Under the pieces are notes generated by a model. That model saw only the letters and a list, made by a program, of their open reading frames with translations. It was not told where the DNA came from and searched no databases. Of a stretch of 16,186 bases of DNA, positions 1 to 9,848 are shown piece by piece. Both the position numbers and the translations under genes were made by a program. Location of the stretch: NCBI GenBank assembly GCA_031261045.1, contig JAISKE010000074.1, positions 1 through 16,186 on the forward strand, in the 5' to 3' direction. The first letter of the stretch is position 1; each line of letters opens with the position of its first letter. The stretch comes from Mycoplasmataceae bacterium. Lineage in GTDB: Bacteria; Bacillota_I; Bacilli_A; Mycoplasmatales; Mycoplasmoidaceae.

Positions 1-321
1 GGAGTGTTCATCTAAAATTCTAGAGTGTTCAGCTAAAGTTATTTTGATGTTTATGATCTCTGCCATAATGTCTTCAAGAGTTATTGGGGGTTTTGTCGGT
101 TTTATTTTCCCTATTGACATAATGCTTGCAGATTTTTTGCTTTCACAACCGATATTATATAGTTTGGATTGGATTTCTTTTAAAGCATTTGAGAATGATT
201 TATCATTAATAATGAAATAATTACCCAAAACAATTCCGCCATGGGCTTTAAGCATTTCGTAAACGATTGCTTTTTCTTTTGTATCAAGAATTTGATTGAC
301 GGTTATAAAATTTATTTTCAT
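1..321 (-). CDS. Hypothetical coiled-coil protein, 3' end outside window
   Basis: The first 107 codons are visible and no stop is reached before the window edge. The ATG at 321 is set by a clear GGAGG (329-333) seven bases upstream. The protein starts MKINFITVNQILDTKEK and has a mixed N-terminal part of about 70 residues. A Pro/Lys-rich linker (IGKIKPTKPP) follows, then a helical C-terminal part ending LAEHSRILDEHS. The last residues repeat with a 7-residue period (EHSRILD then EHS), and the DNA shows the matching 21-bp tandem repeat at 2-43, so a heptad coiled coil probably continues beyond the edge. It lies 76 bp downstream of gatB on the same strand. I do not recognise the family. The gene start is well supported; the function is unknown. 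Confidence 0.75.
   Translation of the reverse strand, partial: MKINFITVNQILDTKEKAIVYEMLKAHGGIVLGNYFIINDKSFSNALKEIQSKLYNIGCESKKSASIMSIGKIKPTKPPITLEDIMAEIINIKITLAEHSRILDEHS
2..43. repeat. 21-bp tandem repeat (heptad-coding), cut by window edge
   Basis: Two adjacent 21-bp units (2-22 and 23-43) both begin gagtgttca followed by gctaaa/tctaaa. The second unit diverges towards its end. On the minus strand they encode the heptad EHSRILD and its neighbour. The array may continue to the left of the window. Confidence 0.55.
12..12. other. No gene-free stretch over 300 bases
   Basis: Placeholder position for a window-wide note. The longest gaps between called genes are 322-397 (after gatB, no hairpin seen), 14609-14681 (promoter and terminator) and 14997-15121 (divergent promoters). 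None exceeds 130 bp. Confidence 0.8.
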
Positions 322-397
322 ATTTGTGCCTCCATCATACTAATAGCAACGAAATTCCTAAAAAACTTCTTTATTTTTGCTCACGGAGGAGAAATAC

Positions 398-1807
398 TTA
401 TTTAAGCAACGATTTAAGTAGTTTAGTGCTGATCTCAGGATTAGCTTGGCCTTTGGTATCTCGCATTAATAAACCAATAATAAATTTTTCAACGCGTTCT
501 GGTCTCTCTTTATATTGTTTGACCATTGCTTCATTTTCTTTAATGTATTTATTAAGCATCTCACCAAGTGTTTTTTCGTCAGTGATTTGTTTAAAGTCTA
601 ATTCTTTAATTAACTCTTCGGGATGTTTGTGTTCTTTATAAACGTGTTCTAAAATAGATTTTGCTTGTTTACCATTAATCTTTTGCGCAATTAATAATTC
701 TATTAACTCTACGATCAAATCATAGGCGTCTTGGCTAATATCATTGAATGTTTTATCGTCTCTCTTTATGATAGCGGCTAATTCAACTAATATCCAGGTA
801 ACGGTTATGCCAGGATTATTAATTTTGTTGTCAACATACTTGTATGCTTTATAAGCACTATAGTTGTCTAATAACTGATCAATGATGGCCATCGGTACTT
901 TATTAGCAAGTAATTTATTTTTAATAAGCTCTGGTAGATCGTTAATTTGTTTCTGGGTTTCTTTAGTTAAAGCCTCAATATTGATTTGTACAATATTTGG
1001 CTCTCTAAAGAAACGATAGTCAATCGCGTTGGATTTTAAACGCATAAAGATCGTTTGATTCTTGGAATCGTCTCAACGTCTAGTTTCTTGAGCAATTCGT
1101 TCGCCTCTAATTAATTGACGTGTTTGACGATCGAACTCATATTTAATTGCACTAGCCACATTTGCAAAGGAGTTAATATTTTTAATTTCTACTTTAGTGC
1201 CTAATTCTTTAGAGCCATAAGGGGCAACAGATATATTGACATCTGCTCTTAAAGAACCATTTTCCATTTTACCATCGGAGATGTCTAAGAAAATTAAGAT
1301 ACGTTTTAATTCATTTAAATAAGCAGCTGCCTCTTCAGGAGATTCGATGTCTGGTTTAGATACGATTTCAATTAAAGGGACACCACAACGATTGTAGTCT
1401 AAACATAGTTTGTCATTAATCATTTGTTGCTTGGCGGTGTCTTCTTCTAATTGAATCTTTTCAATGTGGATTGTTTTATTGGTTAATACTATTTGACCGT
1501 CTTTACCGATAGGGTTATATTGTTGGGTAATCTGATAACCTTTAGGTAAATCTTGGTAGAAGTAATTCTTACGGTCAAATGATAATTCATTAGCAATCTT
1601 CATCTTTAAAGCAGTGGCTAATCTAATGGCTTTAGCCACCGCAGCTTGGTTAGGGCTAGGTAAAACTCCTGGTAGTCCTAAATCAATTTCGTTAATTGCC
1701 GTATTTACTTCACCATTAACAATATTGGGCGCAGCAGAAAACATTTTGGTCTTCGTATTTAATTCAGTATGGACTTCAATCCCGACAGTTAACTTAAAGT
1801 TATTCAT
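398..1807 (-). CDS. gatB: Asp-tRNA(Asn)/Glu-tRNA(Gln) amidotransferase subunit B
   Basis: GatB (469 aa here) binds the misacylated tRNA, phosphorylates the Glu/Asp side chain and receives ammonia from GatA. Family signatures are visible: GIEVHTELNTKTKMF near residue 9, QDLPKGYQITQ, then CGVPLIEIVSKPD, then ETRRWD with MRLKSNAIDYRFFREP, followed by a helical YqeY-like C-terminal tail. The W of ETRRW is TGA; under the standard code the gene would be wrongly split near 1073. The ATG at 1807 overlaps the end of gatA, whose TAA ends at 1800. A TTG four codons upstream is possible but leaves residues before the conserved MNNFKLTVGIEVH start. The length is close to the usual 475 or so. It is the third gene of gatC-gatA-gatB and is probably translationally coupled to gatA. 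Confidence 0.97.
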
Positions 1808-3227
1808 GCTCACCACCAAATAATTCTTCCATCGTTAAAGCAACATTTAAAGTTTTTTGATCTTGAAACACGTCACAAGTAAAGTTTAAACCAAAAGGCA
1901 TCCCCTGTACTTTAGTATAGGGGATAGTGATTGACGGCGCACCGGCAAAGTTTGCGACACACTGAATATCATCAGCTCAAGTGCTTTTAAAGTTATCGTT
2001 CATCGCATCTTTGATTAACGGAGCAATGGAGGAAGCGCCGGGAAGCATAATAGTGTCAACTTTATGCATCTGCTCGTTTCACTTATTAACTAGATATCTA
2101 CGAATGCGTTGTGAACGCAAGAACATTTTTTCAAAGTTTTGTGATTCAGTCACATAAGCACCAATGGTGAATCTTCGTTTAACTTGTTCGCCTAAACCAC
2201 TTGTACGAGCGTGTAATATAATATCTTCGTAATCCTTGCCACCCAAGTTCAAACCGAATTGGATGCCAGTTAGGTTGGACCAACAACTACAAGCTTCACC
2301 GTAACTAATAACATAATATATCGTGTGCACGGCACTTAACAATTCATCATTATAATCTACAAGAATAACGTTATGTCCAGCTGACTTTATAATTTCAATA
2401 CTTTTTAAGTACGCTGGTAAAACATCGGCAGATAAATGCTTTTCGATTCCTTTAACAACACCTACGTTTAGTTTACTAATGGGTTTTAAACTTCTATAAA
2501 AATAATGTTCTTTAGTTGCTTGGCTACTGCAATCACGTGCATCATATTTTATTAAACTATCGCACACAATAGCAAGATCCGAAACCGTTTGCGACACGAT
2601 TCCCACGGTATCCAACGACGGAGAATACGGAAGGACTCCAAAACGCGAAATCAAGCCGTAAGTGGGTTTAAAACCAGCGACACCGGTAAATGAAGCAGGG
2701 CGTCGAGCCGAATCTCCAGTATCGGTAGCAATGGCGAACGGAACTACTCCTGCTGCCACCAAGTTAACGGATCCGGACGATGACCCTCCCGTGATTCTTT
2801 GATCATCATGGAAGTTTTTAGTAACCCCTTTATAGCAATAGATTCCAGAGCCACCCATTCCGAATTCATCTAGGCTACTTTTAGACAACATGATTGCGTT
2901 ACTGTTACGTAAGTGATCATAAATCGTGGCGCTATACGGAGCAACGTAGTTCTCTAAAAATTTCGAACCGCCGGTGGTGATTGTATTAATAACACTTACG
3001 TTATCTTTCATTGCGTACGGTATACCATAGAGCAAGTCGGTTTGATGCTGGTCTAGCTTATTTTGTAATTCTTGCGCTTCACGTTCCGCGTGCTCGTGAT
3101 TATTATTAATAACAGAATTCGTAATAGATACTTTATTTTCAACTTGGATACATTCATCAATAAGAGCAGGAATAGTTTTCTGCTTATTTATAATCTGTTC
3201 GTGCAAAGTTAAAATGTTACACTTCAT
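1800..3227 (-). CDS. gatA: Asp-tRNA(Asn)/Glu-tRNA(Gln) amidotransferase subunit A
   Basis: GatA (475 aa) is the amidase-signature glutaminase that releases ammonia for GatB. Seen in order: YGIPYAMKDN with the catalytic Lys at about residue 74, the Ser/Gly-rich GGSSSGS at 147-153 (cis-Ser region), and DTGDSARRPASF with the nucleophile Ser at about 173. The usual bacterial form of the last motif is DTGGS-R-PA; here the second Gly is Asp. In-frame TGA codes for Trp in VNKWNEQMHK and in STWADDIQC. The C terminus ends LTMEELFGGEHE, typical of GatA. The start ATG shares one base with the gatC stop (TAATG), and the 3' end overlaps the gatB start by 8 bp. This indicates a tightly coupled operon making the subunits together. 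Confidence 0.97.
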
Positions 3228-3505
3228 TATTTCACTACCACGTACTTCCCGTGCTTCTCATGAGCGTTCTTGATATATGACTCTGGGTCTTTTGTAGCCT
3301 CAGGTTTGTCTTCTCTTAATGCGCTACTTGTCTTATCGTGTGGGTAATACATGGGGGTAACATTATCAGTATTAATATAATCTAAGCGTTCTAGTTGATC
3401 TAACAAATTTTCAGACTCGACACACAACTTGTCAAGTTGGACATCATCTAACTCGAAATATAAAGATAAAGATAATTTTTTGAATACGTTTTTACTTATT
3501 TTCAT
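3227..3505 (-). CDS. gatC: Asp-tRNA(Asn)/Glu-tRNA(Gln) amidotransferase subunit C
   Basis: GatC is a small subunit (92 aa here) that wraps round the GatA-GatB interface and stabilises the complex. The family pattern is visible: an N-terminal helix with LDDVQLDKLC and heptad-like leucines, then LDYINTDNVTPMYYP, then the LREDKPE motif near residues 64-70. The usual length is 90-100 aa. The ATG lies one base after the stop of the preceding membrane-protein gene (TAATATG), and the stop overlaps the gatA start, so translation is probably coupled on both sides. No separate promoter is visible. Confidence 0.93.
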   Translation of the reverse strand: MKISKNVFKKLSLSLYFELDDVQLDKLCVESENLLDQLERLDYINTDNVTPMYYPHDKTSSALREDKPEATKDPESYIKNAHEKHGKYVVVK

Positions 3506-3506
3506 A

Positions 3507-4682
3507 TTAATCCATCATCAAAGGTACGCTCAAACCTTCCGTTGTATCAGCTTTATAATTATATCGCATAGACGGCGCTACGATTCTATAGACTGGATAA
3601 ATAATCAAGATATTCACTGGGATTGTAACCGCCGTTAGACAAACACGAATAGCTAACCAAGTGGAATAAGGTATGCCAGAAAGACTAACATCGAATACTG
3701 GTAATAGGAAAACGTTAATTAACAATTCACACACTAAAATGGTAATCAGTACTGGACCAAAATAAGTAATTCAACTATCTTTTTGTTTATTGGCTATCAT
3801 ATATTTTTGGTCGCAGTTAAATTTTAAACGTTTAATATTCTCATTATTCTTGGTGTATCACAATAGTTGATTGTCAGCCGTCTTTTGTTTATCCTTGCCG
3901 TGAATTAAGCGTTTACGATAGTAATCACTACGTCATTTAGCGCCAAATCAATAAGTTAAATAAGATCAAGTGTAAGCTAATTGTGGGCGGTAAAAAAACG
4001 CCATACAAACCCATAACACAGTCAAACACACAAAACAAATGCCGCCAAGTATTAAGGATAAAGCTCACCATTTAATGTGCATGGCTTGGTTAAATAATTC
4101 AATTTGAAAACCATCTAGTCCAGGGTTATAAGTCTTCAAGAAGATTGTGGTTGCTACTAAACACAATACAATTAGTAAAGTCGAACAAAGTGAGAATCAA
4201 ACTTGCTTGTTACGGTTTCAATTCAATATTTCTCTGACGATACCGGCTAACAACCCGTAAGCAACTGCGGCGATAAAAAAGCCATAATGAAACATCCCGG
4301 CAGTTAATACAATGCTTAAAAGATCAGTTGCCGCACCGATAAACATTCCAATTATGGGGCCAAATAATAGGCCGCCAATTTTGATTAAAATAGATTCGAT
4401 ATTTACTCGTCAACCAGGATAAGCTCTAAAAAGCACCCCTAAAAGCCCGGCGGTCAAAACCGTTAATAATAATAAAATGACGACTGCAATCGAGATAACC
4501 ATTGCGATGTTAGCGATTCCCTTAACTCTTATTCTCGGAAAAATGTAGTAACGCTTCTTGTGGCGCAATCGATAATATATTTTTTTAGCAACAATGATCG
4601 CAATGATAATTACAACAAAGCAAACAAACAACAAAATTGTTTGCGCGGGAGTTATTCCATTACCGTCGTTGCCTTTAAACAT
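3507..4682 (-). CDS. ECF transporter S component-like membrane protein (folate-family-like)
   Basis: A 391-residue polytopic membrane protein once TGA is read as Trp. The N-terminal 75 residues hold two hydrophobic helices. From about residue 91, the segment WRVNIESILIKIGGLLFGP, followed by a Gly/Ala-rich helix ending GAATDL, resembles the core of ECF S components, where an L..GP..G...G...D pattern precedes a YG..F helix. Two helices follow (about 160-180 and 205-225), then a polar, Lys/Asn-rich stretch of about 75 residues (about 230-305). The end returns to S-component style: a short TWLAIRV-type helix start and a final helix VNILIIYPVYRIVAP. Known S components are usually near 200 residues, so the N-terminal extension and the insertion are unusual. 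Such proteins capture vitamins for the shared EcfAAT module, which is not in this window. The substrate cannot be told. It heads the gatCAB operon. Confidence 0.65.
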
Positions 4683-4689
4683 AGTTTTA

Positions 4690-4695
4690 ATTATA
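4690..4695 (-). promoter_or_regulatory. -10 box for the ECF/gatCAB unit, probably leaderless
   Basis: A perfect TATAAT on the minus strand lies inside the 15-bp gap after ung and ends 7 bases before the ATG at 4682. Transcription would begin at or next to the start codon. No Shine-Dalgarno sequence is present and no convincing -35 is seen. Confidence 0.6.
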
Positions 4696-4697
4696 GT

Positions 4698-5339
4698 TTA
4701 TCATTTTATGGGAGTTTGCTTTAATTTAAGTAATAGATCATTAGTTTTACTAAAAGGTTTAGTATTGAAGAATTGTTTATGCACACTAGCAAAGGACGGA
4801 TGGCCAGAAAGAATAATGTGTTCTTGATTATTGTGAATATAGGGAATAAATTTTTGAGCATGCTTTCCTCATAATATAAATACGACATTCCAATTTTGTT
4901 CATCAATCCATTTAATCACATCGATTATAAATGGTTCTCATAATTTCATTAATTCGGGGTGATTTGGAGCATAAGTTAGAGCGGTGTTCAATAATAAAAC
5001 ACCTTGTTGCGCTCAGTTAGCTAGATCGCCGTTAGTTTTAGTAATATTTAAATCGTTCTTCAATTCTTTATAGATATTTATTAACGAATGTGGCAGATCA
5101 TGATCGCGGTTTACACTAAAAGCTAACCCATTAGCGTCGCCAGGAGTAGGATATGGGTCTTGCCCCAAGATCACTACTTTAGTATGTTGTGGGTGAAAGT
5201 ATGAGAAACATTTGTAAACGTTTTCACGAGAAGGGAAAACTTTAGCAGTGTTATATAGATTGTCGACTGTTTGTTTAATGTTTAACCAATATGGTTTACT
5301 TTTAACAGATTCAAAGAAGTCTTGAAACTTATTGTTCAT
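4698..5339 (-). CDS. ung: Uracil-DNA glycosylase, family 1
   Basis: Excises uracil from DNA as the first step of base-excision repair. The protein is 213 aa. Motif A reads VVILGQDPYPTPGDANGLAFS: Asp61 is the water-activating residue, and Tyr63 and Phe74 line the uracil pocket. The residue after GQDPY is Pro, where many family members have His. QQGVLLLNTALT carries the pocket Asn. Motif B, SGHPS with catalytic His180, continues FASVHKQFF, where HPSP is usual, then KPFSKTND. In-frame TGA supplies Trp at several points, including the last residue before TAA. The ATG lies 2 bases after the TAA of the upstream lipoprotein gene; no ribosome binding site is visible, so it is probably coupled. Confidence 0.96.
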
Positions 5340-5341
5340 TT

Positions 5342-7333
5342 TTATTTAATTCTTTGTAAGAAACCGTCGTCGCCGTATGCTAATGTTGATTTTCAACCGC
5401 CGTCATATTTACCAAACAATAAAGCAGTCATTTGCAAGTATCGCTTTTGTTGCGTGGTTAAATTGTCGTACGTAGTAGTCGATTTAATTTTATGTTTAGC
5501 ATCGGTTTGATTTAAGAAGGATAATCAATTGCTTTCTTTTTCAGCTAGTTTATCAATGTTAAAGTAAACAAGTTTATTTTGAGTATTATCATCGTTAACT
5601 TTTTTGTTTAAGTCTTTATCAGCTTTGATGACCGATAACTCAGGGATCAAACTAGTAGTTAGCATGTCTTTGTCAATTGTTAAAGGCGAAGCCCCGTCTC
5701 AAGGGGTAGTAGGATCATTAATTGTAGTTAACAATTCAACTGGAAAGACAGCTGGCAAACCATTAGTAGCTGATTGTACACCAACAAACACCGGAAAATA
5801 TTTATATAGTGTTTTGCTATCATCGGTTGGATCATTATACGGATAACTCACGAAGCTATAGTTAGCGAAGCCGATGAAGGTATTGTTTTTGATATTGCTT
5901 TCGCCAACAGTAAAGTCGGGGAAAATCCTGCTAATGCACGGATCAAGGCCTAATGCAGCACTATTACCACCGGCAGTATCAAATATAGTTGAAGCGGTTA
6001 AATTAGAATAGAACGAACTATTGGCTATCCCAGAGTTGCTAGTGTTTACATTTCATGAAAGCGTCGAAGCTCATTTAGATTTATCGTGATAAACAGAATC
6101 TTTACCAGTATTCACGTAATTTGAGAAATCTTTTCAAGCATTCGTTCTGTTAACTTCTTTAGTAACTGGAGCTAAATCATTTAATAAATAATCGTTTTGG
6201 TTGATGCTTAAGTTCTTTAAAGAATTATAAAAAGCGTATTGATTATTACCGGGTTGAATCAAGAAAGGAACCGATGCACCTAAGCTAGCTGGATGGTACA
6301 TACCGCTAGTCGTGTCTTTAGAGAAAGTGGTGTTGGCCGTCATCGTTTGTCACTTATCGCTTCAAAGTGAAGTAGGGATGAAGTTGCCATCATCGTCAAC
6401 AAAATTATTAGGAAGATCTGCGGCTAGCGGATATAGAGAACCAAAGCTATATTTAGAGTTTTCGCTAGCTTCGTTGTATTGCGAGATAAAAGGCCCAGGC
6501 CCATAAGAAGAACTAATGTAATTAAAATTAGTGTTTGATTCAGAAAATTTAGTCTTAGTTTTACCTTGACCAAGTACATCGGCTGAATCAAACAAGAACT
6601 CATAGAAAAATTTATTTAAATCTTGAGTAGAATCGGTCTTATCGCCGTGGTCAAATCAATGGCGTAGATCTGACTTTGCTTGCGGAGTGGGACTAAATAA
6701 TGAATCATAATATGTTTGTGCAGTTTTATTTTTAATAACACCAGGTTGATTCATGAACGAAATTAAACCGTTACTTAAATAGTTTGTCGCCGCGGCAATT
6801 GTGCTATTTGCCTGAATGGCAGAAGATATATTTCAATTTTGCATGGAAGTAATTGTGTTTTTTTTACCATTAACGTCTGGTTCATCATCAAAACTTAATT
6901 TTTCATTGCCTGGGTTATATCAACCATAATCATAATTGGTACGTTTGTTTGGGTCGTCTGTCTCGTCATTCCATGATGCAGATTTATTTATTGGGTTAGT
7001 GAACCCATAAGGGACAGTGCCTGCATTTTTAGAACGGCTAGTATATGAAAGATAAGTGTCTGGTAAATAACTATCATATCCTTTAGCAGGAGAATTAAAT
7101 TTAAATTTAACATCACCAGGATCAGCGGGCGCCCTGCTAATTTTGTCAAGATTATCTGGTTCATTCATCACATCATGGTCTAAAGCAGAAAAAGGGCTAG
7201 CGTTCACGCCACCAATAATAATTGGTAAATTGTATTGTGAAACACTCGCACAAGCCGAAATTAAAAGCGGTGTAGAAATACTTGCTATTAAAATAGGAGT
7301 TAATAGAATTTTAGTTTTTAGATGCTTTTTCAT
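5342..7333 (-). CDS. Large surface lipoprotein, unknown family
   Basis: A 663-residue protein with a lipoprotein signal peptide: MKKHLKTK, a hydrophobic stretch, and lipobox LISAC with the lipidated Cys at position 28. The mature part is rich in Asn, Ser, Asp, Tyr and Phe with many Trp codons written TGA, as in TNYDYGWYNPG and GGWKSTLAYGDDG near the C terminus. No further membrane segment or catalytic motif is recognised, so it should sit on the outer face of the membrane. The ATG at 7333 has AAAGG six bases upstream and lies inside the 3' end of dnaB (23-bp overlap). It is followed after 2 bases by ung. The family is unrecognised: it could be an adhesin, a transporter-associated lipoprotein or an antigen. 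Intact reading through code 4 supports a real gene. Confidence 0.85.
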
Positions 7334-8762
7334 TATTTACCTTTGGAGCAATTCACTTTCTAGTAACGAACTTGGAAATGTTTTTATAGAAAGTGAATTT
7401 AGCCACACCGGTTGGCCCTTTACGGTTTTTAGCGATGTTATATTCAACATCCACTTGACTGGTAGCTAAATCGGAAGCATCTTGACGACCCATGTCTTCA
7501 TTTTCGTCATTATCGCTATCTTTAGAAATGAAAGCGACTACGTCGGCATCTTGTTCAATGGACCCAGAGTCCCTTAAATCGGAAAGCATTGGATGAAATT
7601 CACCACGCGTACCCTTAGCACGTTGCTCTACGTTACGGTTTAATTGAGCTAAGACTAAAATTGGGATTCCATTTTCTCGTGCCATTTGTTTTAGAGTTCT
7701 TGTAAAGAAAGAAATTTCTAGTACACGGCTACTGTTGTTATTGAATGTATTACCAGGAGATTTTAATAGACCTAAATAATCTACAACCACTAATTTAACT
7801 TGATGTCTTTGACATGTTTGTTTAATTTTTGTTTGTAAATCAAGGATAGTTAAAGCACTATCGTCGTCAATTAATATTGGCAAGTTAGTTAAGTTATCGA
7901 TTTCGGTTAGGACCATTTGTTTATCAGATTCAGTTAATTTACCACGCTTAGCAATGGATAATTCTACTCCAGATGTCATGGAAACAACTCTAGTTAATAG
8001 TTCATCAGCTCCCATTTCCATAGAAAACATAACCACCACTTCATTAATTTCAGGATTTTTCTTTTGTCGGTCTCTAATATCTTTAGCAGCATTAACCAAG
8101 AAGTTTAATGCCATGGCTGTTTTACCAACTCCAGGACGGGCAGCAAGAATTGATAGATCACCAGGCTGGAAGCCACTAGTCTTATCGTCGATATTTGTAA
8201 AACCCGTAGGCGTTCCAGAAATTTTGCCACTATTATTAATAATGTCAGAGATTTTTCTTGTGAAATTTGGCGCTAATTCTCGAATGCTTTGAATTTGTGA
8301 CAATCGTTTACTAGACACGATATCATTTAAACTTTTTTGTACTTTGTATAAGTATTCATCAAATTTGGTGAATTCAACTTCTGACTTAAGAATTCCGTTA
8401 GCAAAAGTAGCCATTTGTTGGTTAATAGAGTTAGTTTTAATAATATTAATGTTGTCATTAATTTCAATTGCAGAAACATCTTTTAAAACAATGGATTGGA
8501 CCACTAATTGGTAATCATCAAATCTTAAATCACGGTTCCCTTTAATGTATTCAATAATGGTGTTTTCATTTACGTGCTTCGCTTGACAGTGTAATTGACA
8601 AATTACTTCAAAAATTACGCCCATCTCATAGTTGGCAAAATCTTTTGGTTCTAATCTTAAAATTACATCATCTAAAGAAGCAGGGTGATTAACGACACCA
8701 CTAATTAGACGTCGTTCAACGTCGTCAATGGTTTTATTATCGATGGTGTTCAATTCAGCCAT
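7311..8762 (-). CDS. dnaB: Replicative DNA helicase DnaB
   Basis: Hexameric helicase that unwinds DNA at the replication fork; 483 aa under code 4. The N-terminal primase-interacting domain (about 10-110, ERRLISGVVNHP, FANYEMGVIFEVI) is followed by the RecA-like domain. Walker A is ARPGVGKTA at 208-216, Walker B LVVVDYLGLL is at about 334-343, and LSDLRDSGSIEQDADVV is near 394. NRKGPTG and FYKNISKF form the usual C-terminal strands. A TGA follows FVTRK. Read as Trp it adds a 14-residue tail, WIAPKVNNEKASKN, before TAA at 7311-7313, overlapping the lipoprotein start. No other in-frame TGA occurs in the gene, so this could be a relic of an older stop. The ATG overlaps the rplI stop (TAATG); rplI-dnaB adjacency is common in Firmicutes-related bacteria. 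Confidence 0.97.
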
Positions 8763-9208
8763 TATTCTTCTCCCGTTACAATCACTTTAAGATTAGCACT
8801 TATGTGTTTATATATTTTAAGTAAAATATTATGTATTCCTAAAGAAATATTTTTATTTTTTTCTTCAATCATGAACTTATCAATCTTTATATTGAATTTA
8901 TTAGACAATTCATCAATAATTTGCTTAAAAGAAATTGTGCCAAAGGCGTTTCCATTGTGGACTTTTAGCGTAAAGTTAAGCGTTACTGTTTCAATTTGAT
9001 CTTTTAAAGCGTTAGCCTGTTGAACCTTTTCTTGTTCCTTTTCGTCTAAGTCAGCTAAATTTTTGTTAAGCACTACTTTAGCAGTACTGGTATAAGTCAC
9101 GGCAAGTTTATTTTTAAGTAAAAAGTTTTTAGCGTAGCCGTCTTTAACCTCGACCACGTCGTGTTGTTTACCAACACCTTTTACATCTTTTAATAAAATT
9201 ACTTGCAT
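8762..9208 (-). CDS. rplI: 50S ribosomal protein L9
   Basis: L9 bridges ribosomes through two globular domains. The protein is 148 aa, the usual length. The N-terminal domain MQVILLKDVKGVGK with DGYAKNFLLKNKLAV is characteristic. A charged central helix (LDEKEQEKVQQANALKDQIE) links to the C-terminal domain, which carries NAFGTISFKQIIDEL, a variant of the usual KLFGSVT motif, and ends with LKVIVTGEE. The start has an AGG a short distance upstream (CACAGGTTTCTATG) and a TATAAT at 9225-9230. It is the first gene of the leftward run and is coupled to dnaB by a TAATG overlap. Confidence 0.96.
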   Translation of the reverse strand: MQVILLKDVKGVGKQHDVVEVKDGYAKNFLLKNKLAVTYTSTAKVVLNKNLADLDEKEQEKVQQANALKDQIETVTLNFTLKVHNGNAFGTISFKQIIDELSNKFNIKIDKFMIEEKNKNISLGIHNILLKIYKHISANLKVIVTGEE

Positions 9209-9224
9209 AGAAACCTGTGAATAG

Positions 9225-9230
9225 ATTATA
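9225..9230 (-). promoter_or_regulatory. -10 box for rplI-dnaB run
   Basis: A perfect minus-strand TATAAT, predicting a start near 9218 and a leader of about ten bases before the rplI ATG at 9208. No good -35 is visible. It lies only 8 bp from the opposite-strand -10 of engB, so the two promoters are interleaved. Confidence 0.6.
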
Positions 9231-9238
9231 TAAAACTA

Positions 9239-9244
9239 TATACT
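9239..9244 (+). promoter_or_regulatory. -10 box for engB, probably leaderless
   Basis: TATACT on the plus strand ends 7 bases before the engB ATG at 9252, so the predicted transcription start coincides with the start codon. There is no Shine-Dalgarno sequence in front of engB, in keeping with leaderless initiation. Confidence 0.5.
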
Positions 9245-9251
9245 TTTTAAT

Positions 9252-9818
9252 ATGCCTAGTTTTATTAAATCCGCGAGTTCTCAAAACGATTGAATTAACG
9301 ATCAAGTTAGTGAGTTTTGTTTTGTCGGACGAAGTAATGTCGGTAAATCCAGCTTAATTAACGCTATGGCAAGAGAAAATATTGCTAGAACATCTAAAAC
9401 TCCCGGAAGAACGCAATTGGTTAACTTCTTTGACTTCGGTAAATATCGATTAATTGACTTGCCGGGCTACGGTTATGCTAAAGGCAGCCGTAATTTAAGA
9501 CAAGATATTACCAAAATCATTGATGAATACTTAGTGAGAAGAGTTAACCTATACGGAGTATTTGTCGTTTGTGACGCCAACGTTTTAATGGAAATCGACA
9601 AACAGATGATTGGTTACTTCCTAACTAGGTTTACGAATGTTTATGTTATTTTAAACAAAATAGATAAGCAGAATATTTCAACTTATAAAAACAATCTAGT
9701 CAAAATGGCTAAATATCTTAATATACCCTCTGAAAGAATCATTTTAGTTAGTGTAAAAAAGAACCTAAATATTGGACAAATAACCAAGACAATTAGCAAC
9801 ATTTTAAAAATAAAGTAG
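9252..9818 (+). CDS. engB: Ribosome biogenesis GTPase EngB/YsxC
   Basis: A small GTPase needed for late assembly of the large ribosomal subunit; 188 aa. G1 (P-loop) is GRSNVGKS at 26-33. KTPGRTQLVNFF carries the G2 threonine. G3 is DLPGYGYAK at 69-77 and G4 is NKID at 135-138; SVKKN near 158 fits the G5 position. Codon 14 is TGA for Trp, so a reader using the standard code would start only at the internal ATG 9366 and lose the P-loop. ATG 9252 is chosen because it places the P-loop at its normal distance and lies just after a -10 box. It is divergent from rplI with 43 bp between start codons. Confidence 0.95.
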
Positions 9819-9848
9819 TAAATTCAGTACTTTGCCTGCTATTTAATA

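Noticed and set aside
1073..1080. gatB looks split into two ORFs (398-1045 and 1073-1819)
   Set aside because: The break is one TGA at a conserved Trp (ETRRW). Under code 4 the gene is intact; the same holds for gatA near 2079.
1808..1819. TTG start four codons upstream for GatB
   Set aside because: It lies within the gatA end and adds residues before the conserved MNNFKL start; ATG 1807 fits better.
7954..8292. Plus-strand ORF of 112 codons inside dnaB
   Set aside because: It is antisense to the well-conserved DnaB helicase domain and has no start signal.
9813..9834. Hairpin AAAGTA...TACTTT after engB as a terminator
   Set aside because: Only 6 bp, A/T-rich and not followed by a T run.
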